Source of the DNA: Eukaryota sp. TZLM1-RC
Taxonomy: Eukaryota; Metamonada: BaSk clade
Length of the DNA: 64,000 nucleotides
Reading direction: 5' to 3'
Assembly (NCBI GenBank): GCA_040285825.1
Contig: JAUPSS010000007.1
Coordinates: forward strand, 2,950,689-3,014,688
Position 1 is the first letter of the stretch. Each line of letters begins with the position of its first letter. A program made the position numbers and the translations under genes. Below the pieces are notes generated by a model. It did not search any database and was not told where the DNA came from. It saw only the letters and a program-made list of their open reading frames with translations. Shown one piece after another: positions 46,919 to 58,420 of the stretch.

Positions 46919-47809
46919 TGGATTTTGATGTTAGACTTGGCTTGGCCAAGAAAAAGAATCCCGCTTTTGCAAATCTTTTACAAGATATGTGTGACAGTAC
47001 TTCTTCTGCCTTAGTAACAACAATTCCACAAGTTTATGGTACTCTCTTATCCGATTCTGCTTGGACTCTGAATATGAGATTTCGTTCCTTTATCTGGCCT
47101 GATAATTTACCTCATAATTTAATTTGTAAATGTTCTCGAGAAATTACAACTACTCATTTGTTAAATTGTAAACATTTTATTACTTTTAGCAGCAAGGTTC
47201 ATGATGCTGTAAGAGACCAGTTATATTGTATGTGTAAATCTCATAGAATTGAATCCTTCTTGGAACCTCTGTTGTCAAATCTGTTTGATGCTGAAAATGA
47301 TTTTCATAAGAATAATAGAGGTGATGTCATATTACCTGGATTAGATGGAAGCTTCATTTTATTGGATGTAATGTCTGTTGATCCTTGTAATGCCTCAAAT
47401 GAAAGGCTTGTTAATTCTGAAATTCATAATCCCCTTTCAAATGCTGAAAATTTTAAATTCAAAAAATACAATGAACCTTTGTCCAAATTGGCCAGTCTAC
47501 AGCATGCAAAATACAATTTGTATCCATTTGTATTTTCCCTTTTTGGTTCACTTGCACCAACTGCTTTACGTTTTTTGGATGATTTTGAAATGATTGTAAA
47601 GAGAAGAACTGGCAGAAATTTCAACAGATTGTTTTGGCAAAATAGAATTGTGTTTTCTATTTTTAAAGGGATGTTGAAGATGGTTTCTGATGCTTTGCTT
47701 TCTCTTGGATCTCACTATGAGAGAGTTGCATCTAGTGTTTTTGTTTTGGGAGAGATCGATTTTTTAGATGTTGATTTATAGGTTTAGAATAAAAAGGTTT
47801 CGCTTAAAA
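46919..47809 (+). pseudogene. Chimeric B 3' copy at the 20 kb duplication junction
   Basis: Open frame 46891-47781 (296 aa including a few upstream codons), the same domains as the preceding unit. Its 5' part carries the FSSK variant of the 46 kb copy. Its 3' part carries the variants of the copy at 26349-27235: ggcaga instead of gggaga near 47611, GEIDFLDV instead of GEMDFLDV, and the tail aataaaaaggtttcgc. The switch lies between about 47190 and 47611. After it comes minus-strand C exactly as after 27239. This is the expected product of unequal crossing over. Confidence 0.85.
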
Positions 47810-49408
47810 AAAATTTTTTTCAAAAGATGTCGTTGGAGCTTTTTCAACGCAAATTTTAATGAATACAAACTTCTGTCTGGAATTTCTTGAATGGATATGG
47901 GGAAACATGATTGCCATAAGTCCGGAGATAAACTGGAAATTTCTTCTCTTAAGTTATCGAGGAATAGGCTATTTGTAGTTTCAAGAAGATTTTCGGCAAA
48001 GGATATCTTCTGGAGAATTCAAATACAAAATTTTTCCACCACCAATAAATGCAGCTTTGGTCAAATATTTTGATGAATTGAATCCAACACCGCCAAGTTG
48101 AACATCAGAAAAAAATATGATTTTTCAAAATTGATGGATCAACAGACATTAAATAAGCCAAAAATTGGGTACGTATTTTGTTAAATTGTCTACAAAAATT
48201 GTAAGTTAGGGATGGAGGTAATGATCTCAGTAAATGTGTAATTTTTCCAGCATAACAAATTTTCAAAAGAAAAAACTTAAGATGTTTTTCCAATTCAAGA
48301 GTCTTTATGACTTCTAGCTCTTTTTTAATTGAATTTAAATAATTTTCAAGGCTATCAAGTGTTTTTTCGGCGGAACCTAAATAGCAACCAAGAAAGCAGA
48401 AACTAGTTGAAGTATAATCAATATATGGAACTTCAAGGGAATTAATTATTAACTTTACATTTTTCCTAGAAATACAAAAACATTTTTGAACATTCAACTC
48501 AAGACCTATGGATTGGTATAATGTAGCAGCTTCATTAGCAACCCTATTAATTGTACTTTCTGGACCTCTTCTGCTCAAGACCTCGTGATAAACGATTCTA
48601 TTGTCCCTTTTACTAATTATAGTAGTGATGCTTTTAAGTTCCTTGGTTGTTGGTTAGGAAATGTGCCTCAAATTCAGAATGAATTGCAAGTTATTTTGGA
48701 AAAAATGAAAATTGAACTTGATTCAATTTCTTCTTTAGATATAGAAAAGCATATTAAATTTTTTATGCTTAAAATTTGCTACACTGGGAGAATAACCCAC
48801 ATTTTGAGATCTTGTGCTCCTTCCATAGCATTAGATTTTTGTCGTTCTTTTAATTCATTGAGAACAGAATTTTTTTGCTGATTTATTGGATGTAGAACCA
48901 GGAATGTTGAAAAGCCATTTATTTTCTTCAGCAAATTTGGGGGTATTGGATTTACTAAATCTTCAATTTTGTGTCAATCAGCATTCTTGGGTGGTGGCAA
49001 AATTTTATTTATGAATTTTCTCGTAGATTTCCTGATGATTCTCATCTGTTAGTCCCCAATTGTAGTCCCTATTTGTATGAGTTATCTTGTGAACTTGAAA
49101 AATTACCGCCACAAATTTGGACCAAATGTTTTCCTCAATCAATTCAAGAAATTCCAAACCGATCTCTATTTAATTTACAGTTTTGCTGTAAAAAGCTTCA
49201 ACAAAAATTGTCAAAGATTTTTGAAAGCTTGGATTTTGATGTTAGACTTGGCTTGGCCAAGAAAAAGAATCCCGCTTTTTGCAAATCTTTTTACAAGATA
49301 TGTGTGACAGTACTTCTTCTGCCTTAGTAACAACAATTCCACAAGTTTATGGTACTCTCTTATCCGATTCTGCTTGGACTCTGAATATGAGATTTCGTTC
49401 CTTTATCT

Positions 49409-52400
49409 TTATTTTTTTTTTAAAATTTAATTTTATTCTAAACCTATAAATCAACATCTAAAAATCCATCTCTCCCAAAACAAAACACTAGATGCAACTC
49501 TCTCATAGTGAGATCCAAGAGAAAGCAAAGCATCAGAAACCATCTTCAACATCCCCTTAAAAATAGAAAACACAATTCTATTTTGCCAAAACAATCTGTT
49601 GAAATTTCTGCCAGTTCTTCTCTTTACAATCATTTCAAAATCATCCAAAAACGTAAAGCAGTTGGTGCAAGTGAACCAAAAGGGAAAATACAAATGGATA
49701 CAAATTGTATTTTGCATGCTGTAGACTGGCCAATTTGGACAATGGTTCATTGTATTTTTGAATTTAAAATTTTCAGCATTTGAAAGGGGATTATGAATTT
49801 CAGAATTAACAAGCCTTTCATTTGAGGCATTACAAGGATCAACAGACATTACATCCAATAAAATGAAGCTTCCATCTAATCCAGGTAATATGACATCACC
49901 TCTATTATTCTTATGAAAATCATTTTCAGCATCAAACAGATTTGACAACAAAGGTTCCAAGAAGGATTCAATTCTATGAGATTTACACATACAATATAAC
50001 TGGTCTCTTACAGCATCATGAACCTTGCTTCTAAAAGTAATAAAATGTTTACAATTTAACAAATGAGTAGTTGTAATTTCTTGAGAACATTTACAAATTA
50101 AATTATGAGGTAAATTATCAGGCCAGATAAAGGAACGAAATCTCATATTCAGAGTCCAAACAGAATCGGATAAGAGAGTACCATAAACTTGTGGAATTGT
50201 TGTTACTAAGGCAGAAGAAGTACTGTCACACATATCTTGTAAAAGATTTGCAAAAGCGGGATTCTTTTTCTTGGCCAAGCCAAGTCTAACATCAAAATCC
50301 AAGCTTTCAAAAATCTTTGACAATTTTTGTTGAAGCTTTTTACAGCAAAACTGTAAATTAAATAGAGATCGGTTTGGAATTTCTTGAATTGATTGAGGAA
50401 AACATTTGGTCCAAATTTGTGGCGGTAATTTTTCAAGTTCACAAGATAACTCATACAAATAGAGACTACAATTGGGGACTAACAGATGAGAATCATCAGG
50501 AAATCTACGAGAAAATTCATAAATAAAATTTTTGCCACCACCCAAGAATGCTGATTGACACAAAATTGAAGATTTAGTAAATCCAATACCACCCAAATTT
50601 GCTGAAGAAAATAAATGGCTTTTCAACATTCCTGGTTCTACATCCAATAAATCAGCAAAAAATTCTGTTCTCAATGAATTAAAAGAACGACAAAAATCTA
50701 ATGCTATGGAAGGTGCACAAGATCTCAAAATGTGGGTTATTCTCCCAGTGTAGCAAATTTTAAGCATGAAAAATTTAATATGCTTTTCTATATCTAAAGA
50801 AGAAATTGAATCAAGTTCAATTTTCATTTTTTCCAAAATAACTTGCAATTCATTCTGAATTTGAGGCACATTTCCTAACCAACAACCAAGGAACTTAAAA
50901 GCATCACTACTATAATTAGTAAAAGGGACAATAGAATCGTTTATCACGAGGTCTTGAGCAGAAGAGCCAATCAGAAGGCATTTGCTGGCATTAAGATGAA
51001 GCCCAATATTTTCATATGAATCGGCAATTTCTTGAGCAACCAATTCTAGTAAATCAAATGAACCAATCAAGGATATATCATCCATATAAGCAACTATTTT
51101 TTATAGAAGGGTATTTTTGCTTAATGATATTTAAAGTTTTGTGAATAGCTAAACAAAACAATAATGGGCCTAAAGGATCTCCCTGCTTCACTCCAGAAGA
51201 TGATTTAAGACCAAATGAATTAAAAATTAAATCTGATTCTTTCCCATAAAAATGGTAGAAAAAAACTCGATAGCTCAGGAAAGTCAGATTTAATAATTTC
51301 AAAAATTGCTTCTCGCTTTACAGAATTAAAAGCATTTTTAAAGTCGAGATTAAAAATAAAATTATTTTCCTCTGCATTAAAAAAGGTATCAGAGGCAATA
51401 GCAGCAACAGAAGCACCATCAATTGTTTTGATTCCAAATTGATGAGGATTCAAAAATGTAGAAGCTTTGTCTTTGACACGATCGAAGACAATTGATGCTA
51501 GCAAACGAGAAAGAGATTCACCAACAGCAATTGGGCGTATTCCATCAGGTTTGATTCCGTTTCCAGGCTTTACTAAAGCAATCAGACGTGCTGCGAGTAA
51601 TTCAAATGGAGGATTAATTTTCAAAACAATCAATTGTTGAAAATAGTGGGCTAGATCATCAGCAATTTCGGGAGCACTGGAACACGCTATTTTTAACAGA
51701 TCAAAAGAAATTCCAGATGGGCCTGCTGCTTTCCCCTTTGGCAATTTTTGAATAGCTTTAAGAACTTCAATTGCAGTAATAGGATTTTCAATCCAAAAAG
51801 GACACACTTCAGGCTTGCTGCACTTGAAATTTTCTTGAGGATGCAACTTTTGAAGTTTTTCAAGGGTATCAGAGTTTGCATCAGCCAAAGAAGAGGAAAA
51901 CAAAGACTGCTTTGCGGCACCATAACGACCACGTAAGCACAATTTACGGCAAATTTTTGATTTTACAATTTTTCTATTTCCAAATTTTTTTCTTAAAACA
52001 ATTTTTGTTTTTTCTAGCAAAATATTTCCAGAAGGATGAAATATTCCACTTATTATTTTTCAATTCAGAAGTAAAATTTCTCATTTCCATTGAGAAGGGG
52101 ATTGTGCTGGCGGGACTTATTTCTACTGGGATCCGGATCGGGGGTCTTACGGTATCAACGGCTTTACAATTCGTACAAAACAGAAGTTTTCGACCATTTC
52201 GTGAATCTGCAACATCTTTTTTGCAAAATGGACAACAAAAATTACTGTTTTCAGAAGGGGAAGAAGAGGGAACATTAGAAGCATTTAACTGTTGATCGTC
52301 AGAAACATTATTTTCAGCACCTTTCACAACGGCAACAGCTGGAACAGAACATTTGAGAATTTGTTGAGCAGATTTTAATTCAAATTCTCTTTTTTGTTTC

Positions 52401-52898
52401 TCAGGGCACGTTCTCGAATTATGACCACTGAAACCACAAATCGAACATTTTTTAGAACCTTTTAATGGCAGTGGTTTCAATTTTTCAGTTCTTTCAATTT
52501 TGTTAATTTGTGAGTTAAAAGTAGAAATAGACATTTGACTATTTGCAGTTTCAGCTGGAGAAAACAAATTTCGAGAAACGGAGTTGTTAATAGAACGCGC
52601 AACAGAACGCAAGGAACGTAATGGTGGTTTTTCTGTGTTTTTTCTGGTACAATGATCAGTTTTTGAATGAAAATTTTTTTGAGATGAATTTCGAGCATAG
52701 CTTGTATTGTGGGGAGAGTGGGGAAGTGGAGTGGATGAGCTTGATCTGACTGGTAGAATCTTTGCTTGGGCGTTCCAATCAGTATCAGAGTCACTATCAG
52801 CCAAAGGCATCGTTTTGACAGAGAAACAGTACGACTTTGACGCCTTGACAGAAAGTGAAATATGAAAGGGTTGACTAAGGGAGGGAGAAAAAAAAATA
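49409..52898 (-). mobile_element. Family B, near full-length element
   Basis: The only B copy with its 5' leader. It runs from about 85 bases upstream of the ATG at 52810 to the tail at 49409. Inserted in the opposite orientation into a plus-strand B, with the 11 bp TSD ttcctttatct (49398-49408 and 52899-52909). The base before the TSD in B sense is C. The surrounding B and this B form a long inverted repeat of RLE sequence. Confidence 0.9.
49451..52810 (-). pseudogene. Family B polyprotein (zinc knuckle, zinc ribbon, RT, RLE), several frameshifts
   Basis: The ATG at 52810 starts MPLADSDSDTDWNAQ, nearly identical to family A. Frame 52810-51974 has the zinc knuckle CSICGFSGHNSRTC and the zinc ribbon CPFC...CTNC. 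A run change near 51990 leads to frame 52020-51220: LCLRGRYGAAKQSLF, GKAAGPSGISFDLLK, FGIKTIDGAS and motif A NLDFKNAFNSVKR. Run gains near 51255 and 51100 precede frame 51085-49451 (544 aa): YMDDISLIG, the thumb, the knuckle CKCSQEITTTHLLNC and RGDVILPGLDG. Run losses at 49640-49760 and 49460-49485 scramble the last 100 residues. Every break is in an A or T run. With them corrected the protein would be of the same order of length as family A (about 1100 aa). Confidence 0.85.
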
Positions 52899-53833
52899 TT
52901 CCTTTATCTGGCCTGATAATTTACCTCATAATTTAATTTGTAAATGTTCTCGAGAAATTACAACTACTCATTTGTTAAATTGTAAACATTTTATTACTTT
53001 TAGAAGCAAGGTTCATGATGCTGTAAGAGACCAGTTATATTGTATGTGTAAATCTCATAGAATTGAATCCTTCTTGGAACCTTTGTTGTCAAATCTGTTT
53101 GATGCTGAAAATGATTTTCATAAGAATAATAGAGGTGATGTCATATTACCTGGATTAGATGGAAGCTTCATTTTATTGGATGTAATGTCTGTTGATCCTT
53201 GTAATGCCTCAAATGAAAGGCTTGTTAATTCTGAAATTCATAATCCCCTTTCAAATGCTGAAAATTTTAAATTCAAAAAAATACAATGAACCTTTGTCCA
53301 AATTGGCCAGTCTACAGCATGCAAAATACAATTTGTATCCATTTGTATTTTCCCTTTTGGTTCACTTGCACCAACTGCTTTACGTTTTTGGATGATTTTG
53401 AAATGATTGTAAAGAGAAGAACTGGCAGAAATTTCAACAGATTGTTTTGGCAAAAATAGAATTGTGTTTTCTATTTTTAAGGGGATGTTGAAGATGGTTT
53501 CTGATGCTTTGCTTTCTCTTGGATCTCACTATGAGAGAGTTGCATCTAGTGTTTTTGTTTTGGGAGAGATGGATTTTTTTAGATGTTGATTTATAGGTTT
53601 AGAATAAAATTAAATTTTAAAAAAAAAAATTCTGGACCAATACAAAAATGTCATCCATGTAGGCTACCACTTGAAGGTCAGAATTTTCTTCTTTTAATTT
53701 TTTTCAAAATTGGGTGAATTGCAAGACAAAAAAAGAAAGGACCTAAAGGGTCTCCTTGTTTAACTCCTGATAAAGAATCAAGATTAAAAGAATTAAAAAT
53801 TAAATCAGATGAATTACCATAAAACCTATAAAA

Positions 53834-56048
53834 AAAGGTTCCCTTTTGATGTTCATCTGATCAATGGTGAATCAAATTTTTATTTGAATCAACTTCAAAT
53901 CGAATTAGATAATTTGCCTAGTGATATCTGGATTCAGTGTTTTCCTCAAAATGTTCAAGAAATTCCCACCCGATCACTTCCAAATTTACGTTTTTGCTTG
54001 AAAAAGCTTCAGCACCATCTGGTTAAATTATATGAAGGCTTGGATTATGAAGTAAGACTTGGCTTGGCCAAAACTAAAAATCCCGCTTTCGGTAATTTTT
54101 TAAAGGATATTCGTGATAAGTCAGCTGCTGCTTTAGTAACTCAAGTTCCCTCTGTTTATGGACTTTTGTTAAAAAAACAATGAATGGCTTCTAAACATGC
54201 GTTTTCGTTGTTTTCTGTGGCCAAACAATTTGCCCAATCATTTAACTTGTAAATGTGGTAAACCTCTTTTGTTTACTCATCTTTTGAACTGTAAACAATT
54301 CATTACGTTTAGAAGCAAAGTGCATAATAACGTCAGGGACCAAATTTATGTAATGTGCAAATCATATCGAGTAGATTCTTTTTAGAACCGCTGTTATCAA
54401 AATTAATTCTTGATGATCCCAATATTGATAGTACGCGTTACAACAGAGCTTCTATGGGTCTGACTAGAGGTGATCTAGTTGTTCCTGGTTTAAATGGTAG
54501 TTTTACTATTTTGGACGCCATGTCTATTGACCCTTGTAATTCCTCTAACGAACATCTCATTAACTCGGATGTAAATAATCCTCTTTTTGCAGGCGAAAAA
54601 TATAAAATTGCTAAATATGCGAAACCCATTTCCTCGGTTAATGAAAATTCTCATGCCTAATATAATTTATGTCCATTTGTTTTTTCTTTGCTTGGATCTC
54701 TAGGTAAGGCTGCTATGGCTTTCCTTGAGGATTTTGTTGTCTCTGAAAACATTGCGGCGGAATACAAAGAAATTGGATTAGCTTTGAACCCATCTAAATG
54801 TCTCTTGATTGGTAGAGAAAAACAATCTTTGATGATTGGTGGAGCTCAGATTCTTTTTATCAATTATGACCAACAAGCTTTTAAGTTTCTTGGATGTTGG
54901 CTTGGCAATTTGGATGAAATTTATTCCCAGTTAAACAATTTATTGGAGAAGTTTGACAAGGATCTTAGTTTTATTGCTGAATGTGACATTGAGAAACACA
55001 TCAAATTTTTTTATTTTAAAATTTGTTATTCTGGAAAATTCACTCATATTTTAAGGTCAACTCCCCTTCGGTATCTCTCAATTTTTGCAGATCTTTTAAC
55101 AAACTTCGAGTCAAATTTTTTTATTAGAAGTAAATGAATCTTTAATTCGAAGTCATGTATTTTGTTCAGCAGATTTGGGTGGAATTGGATTCACCAAATC
55201 TTCGATTCTGTGTAAAGCAGCATTTTTGGGAGGTGGTAAAAATTTTGTTTTTGAATTTTTCCAAAGGTTCCCTTTTGATGTTCATCTGATCAATGGTGAA
55301 TCAAATTTTTATTTGAATCAACTTCAAATCGAATTAGATAATTTGCCTAGTGATATCTGGATTCAGTGTTTTCCTCAAAATGTTCAAGAAATTCCCACCC
55401 GATCACTTCCAAATTTACGTTTTTGTTTGAAAAAGCTTCAGCACCATCTGGTTAAATTATATGAAGGCTTGGATTATGAAGTAAGACTTGGCTTGGCCAA
55501 AACTAAAAATCCCGCTTTCGGTAATTTTTTAAAGGATATTCGTGATAGTTCAGCTGCTGCTTTAGTAACTCAAGTTCCCTCTGTTTATGGACTTTTGTTA
55601 AAAGACAATGAATGGCTTCTAAACATGCGTTTTCGTTGTTTTCTGTGGCCAAACAATTTGCCCAATCATTTAACTTGTAAATGTGGTAAACCTCTTTTGT
55701 TTACTCATCTTTTGAACTGTAAACATTTCATTACGTTTAGAAGCAAAGTGCATAATAACGTCAGGGACCAAATTTATGTAATGTGCAAATCATATCGAGT
55801 AGATTCCTTTTTAGAACCGCTGTTATCAAAATTAATTCTCGATGATCCCAATATTGATAGTACGCGTTACAACAGAGCTTCTATGGGTCTGCCTAGAGGT
55901 GATCTAGTTGTTCCTGGTTTAAATGGTAGTTTTACTATTTTGGACGCCATGTCTATTGACCCTTGTAATTCCTCTAACGAACATTACATTAACTCGGATG
56001 TAAATAATCCTCTTCTTACAGGCGAAAAATATAAAATTGCTAAATATG
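53834..56048 (+). pseudogene. Family A units 2-3, duplicated copy without the C insertion
   Basis: This is the duplicate of 30610-33564. Frame 53809-54183 (DVHLINGESNFYLNQ to VYGLLLK), 54197-54385 (knuckle), 54355-54660 (RGDLVVPGLNG) and FLEDFVV are fused to SENIAAEYKE near 54742. The next unit has 54688-55137 (thumb), then an uninterrupted 55175-56074 (299 aa) from GGIGFTKSSILCKAAF through the knuckle and nuclease block to GEKYKIAKY. A C lost in the run at 55063 breaks STPPSVSL. The uninterrupted stretch shows the pre-insertion site of the C at 32811. Confidence 0.85.
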
Positions 56049-58420
56049 TTTTTTTTAATTTAATTTTATTCTAAACCTATAAATCAACATCTAAAAAATC
56101 CATCTCTCCCAAAACAAAAACACTAGATGCAACTCTCTCATAGTGAGATCCAAGAGAAAGCAAAGCATCAGAAACCATCTTCAACATCCCCTTTGAAGAA
56201 GAATTGATGGTTCTTTCAGATTTAAATATTGAAAAACATCTTAAATTTTTCTTCCTCAGAATTTGTTATTCAGGGAAATTTACTCATATTTTACGATCAA
56301 CATCACCATCTATTTCTCTCGAATTTTGCAGAATTTTTAATGAATTAAGAACAAAATTTTTGGCTAATTTGCTCGATATTGATTCTTCTTTTTACGTAGT
56401 CATATTTTTTTGTAGCACAGAATTGGGAGGCCTGGATTTTCACAAATCAAAATATTTGTGTAAAGCCGCATTCATCGGTGGAGGAAAAAAATTTCGTTTT
56501 TGAATTTTTGAAACGTTTTCCTGAAAACCAGCATTTGATAGAATGTTGTGTTAGTGACTATTTAGTGTCCTTGCAGAGTGAAATTGAATGCATCTCTCCT
56601 CACATATGGTCCAAATGCTTTCCTGCTGATATTCAAGAAATTCCACCCAGGAGTTTGATTTCCTTGAAATTTGCATATGCTAAATTGCAGAAAAAGATAT
56701 TAAAAGTTTTTGAAAACTTGGATTTCACTGTTCGTCTTAGCTTGGCTAAAGAAAAGAATCCCGTTTTTGCAAACTTTTTAATTGACCTCAAGGATAGTAG
56801 CTCAAGTTGTCTTATTTCCCAGATTCCAAATGTATATGGTCTATTATTAAATGATCATCAATGGACAACTGCCTTCAGGATGAGGTGTTTCCTGTGGCCA
56901 TGTAGTGTGCCAAATGATTTGATTTGTCGTTGTGGTCAGCTCATTAATCTGAATCATTTATTTAATTGCAAATTTAATATTACATATCGCTCAGTTGTTC
57001 ACGATGCTGTTAGAGACCAACTATACGCTATGTGCAAAAGCCATCACATTGAAGCTTTTGTTGAACCACTTGTGCGAAGGTTGTCATCTGAAAATGAAAA
57101 TGAAAATACTTTTGGGAAACGCCGTGCTGATTTAATTACCCCTGCGTCTGATGGTGTTATTAAAGTTGTTGATGTTGTCACTGTTGATGTTTGTAAAGAC
57201 TCAGCAATTGACTTTGCTAAAAGAGATGAAACTCCACTTTGCTTTGCTGAAAAGAGCAAAATCAAAAAGTACAATGAACCCTTATCTCAGCTAGGACGTG
57301 TTGAGCATGTTAAGTATCAGTTGGTTCCATTTGCTGTTTCTCTTTTTGGTAACATTGGAATATCTGGCATTAAATTTCTTGAAGGTTTCAGAAGTTTAAT
57401 AAAAGAAAGAGCAGGAAAAGAATTGAACTTCAATTTCTGGCACAATAGAATTGTTTTCAGTATTCTTAAAGCAATTCCAGAAATGTTGACCAAAGTACTG
57501 TTACAATTAGGAATAGAGTATGAAAATCGCGCGCTTAAAAGATTTGATGATGTTGATGCGTGTATTGAGGATATTGAGTTCTAGTTTTTTGTTTAATGTT
57601 TTGTTAGCGTTGAAAATAAATTTATCCTATTTTAAAAAAAAACATCCCCTTAAAAATAGAAAACACAATTCTATTTTGCCAAAACAATCTGTTGAAATTT
57701 CTGCCAGTTCTTCTCTTTACAATCATTTCAAAATCATCCAAAAAACGTAAAGCAGTTGGTGCAAGTGAACCAAAAGGGAAAATACAAATGGATACAAATT
57801 GTATTTTGCATGCTGTAGACTGGCCAATTTGGACAAAGGTTCATTGTATTTTTTGAATTTAAAATTTTCAGCATTTGAAAGGGGATTATGAATTTCAGAA
57901 TTAACAAGCCTTTCATTTGAGGCATTACAAGGATCAACAGACATTACATCCAATAAAATGAAGCTTCCATCTAATCCAGGTAATATGACATCACCTCTAT
58001 TATTCTTATGAAAATCATTTTCAGCATCAAACAAATTTGACAACAGAGGTTCCAAGAAGGATTCAATTCTATGAGATTTACACATACAATATAACTGGTC
58101 TCTTACAGCATCATGAACCTTGCTTCTAAAAGTAATAAAATGTTTACAATTTAACAAATGAGTAGTTGTTGTAATTTCTCGAGAACATTTACAAATTAAA
58201 TTATGAGGTAAATTATCAGGCCAGATAAAGGAACGAAATCTCATATTCAGAGTCCAAGCAGAATCTGATAAGAGAGTACCATAAACTTGTGGAATTGTTG
58301 TTACTAAGGCAGAAGAAGTACTGTCACACATATCTTGTAAAAGATTTGCAAAAGCGGGATTCTTTTTCTTGGCCAAGCCAAGTCTAACATCAAAATCCAA
58401 GCTTTCAAAAATCTTTGACA
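56049..58420 (-). pseudogene. Family B host blocks, duplicated copy (E inserted, no D)
   Basis: This is the duplicate of 33565-38325. Blocks 56049-56193 and 57641-58420 carry the B tail, the C-terminus, RGDVILPGLDG, the CKCSREITTTTHLLNC variant (one extra T residue, as in copy 1) and MCDSTSSALVTT (frame 58457-57723). The D insertion of copy 1 is absent at attttgccaaaa near 57674. A lost A near 57773 breaks FSLFGSL. Confidence 0.82.
56194..57640 (+). mobile_element. Family E element, duplicated copy with complete C-terminus
   Basis: Frame 56204-56503 (thumb start) and frame 56478-57584 (368 aa): FVFEFLKRFPENQHLIE, IWSKCFPADIQEIPPRSL, the knuckle CRCGQLINLNHLFNC, RADLITPASDGVIKVVDVV and the terminus DDVDACIEDIEF, which is missing in copy 1. 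A run loss near 56392, a gain near 56405 and a gain near 56490 break the first part. TSD aacatcccctt at 56183-56193 and 57641-57651. Gaaaataaa lies about 30 nt after the stop. Confidence 0.9.

Larger units (their letters stand above)
48567..53629 (+). mobile_element. Family B inserted in C, split by a full-length minus-strand B
   Basis: The left block 48567-49408 starts at SSAQDLVINDSIVPF (RT after YMDD) and covers the thumb (frame 48585-48881) and IYEFSRRFPDDSHLL (48971-49327), with an extra T near 48870 and gains in runs near 49280. The right block 52899-53629 covers SFIWPDNLP, the knuckle (frame 52972-53289), RGDVILPGLDG and the C-terminus, with five further run changes. TSD ttctggacc at 48558-48566 and 53630-53638; the empty site is at about 30405-30415. 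Confidence 0.85.
47810..53836 (-). pseudogene. Family C, duplicated copy, with a B insertion
   Basis: This copy of 27240-30609 lacks the D insertion: aaacttctgtctgg occurs once, near 47870. The frame 48578-48105 encodes PESTINRVANEAATLYQSIG, the thumb and FVDPSILKN-type sequence. The C block 53630-53836 after the B insertion holds the YMDD region (one A lost near 53648) and motif B. It ends at plus-strand A with the same aaaggttccctttt border as at 30610. Confidence 0.82.

Noticed and set aside
46025-47809. Satellite or CRISPR-type array
   Set aside because: Only two units of about 0.9 kb, each a retrotransposon 3' end with poly(A). No short regular repeats with spacers anywhere.
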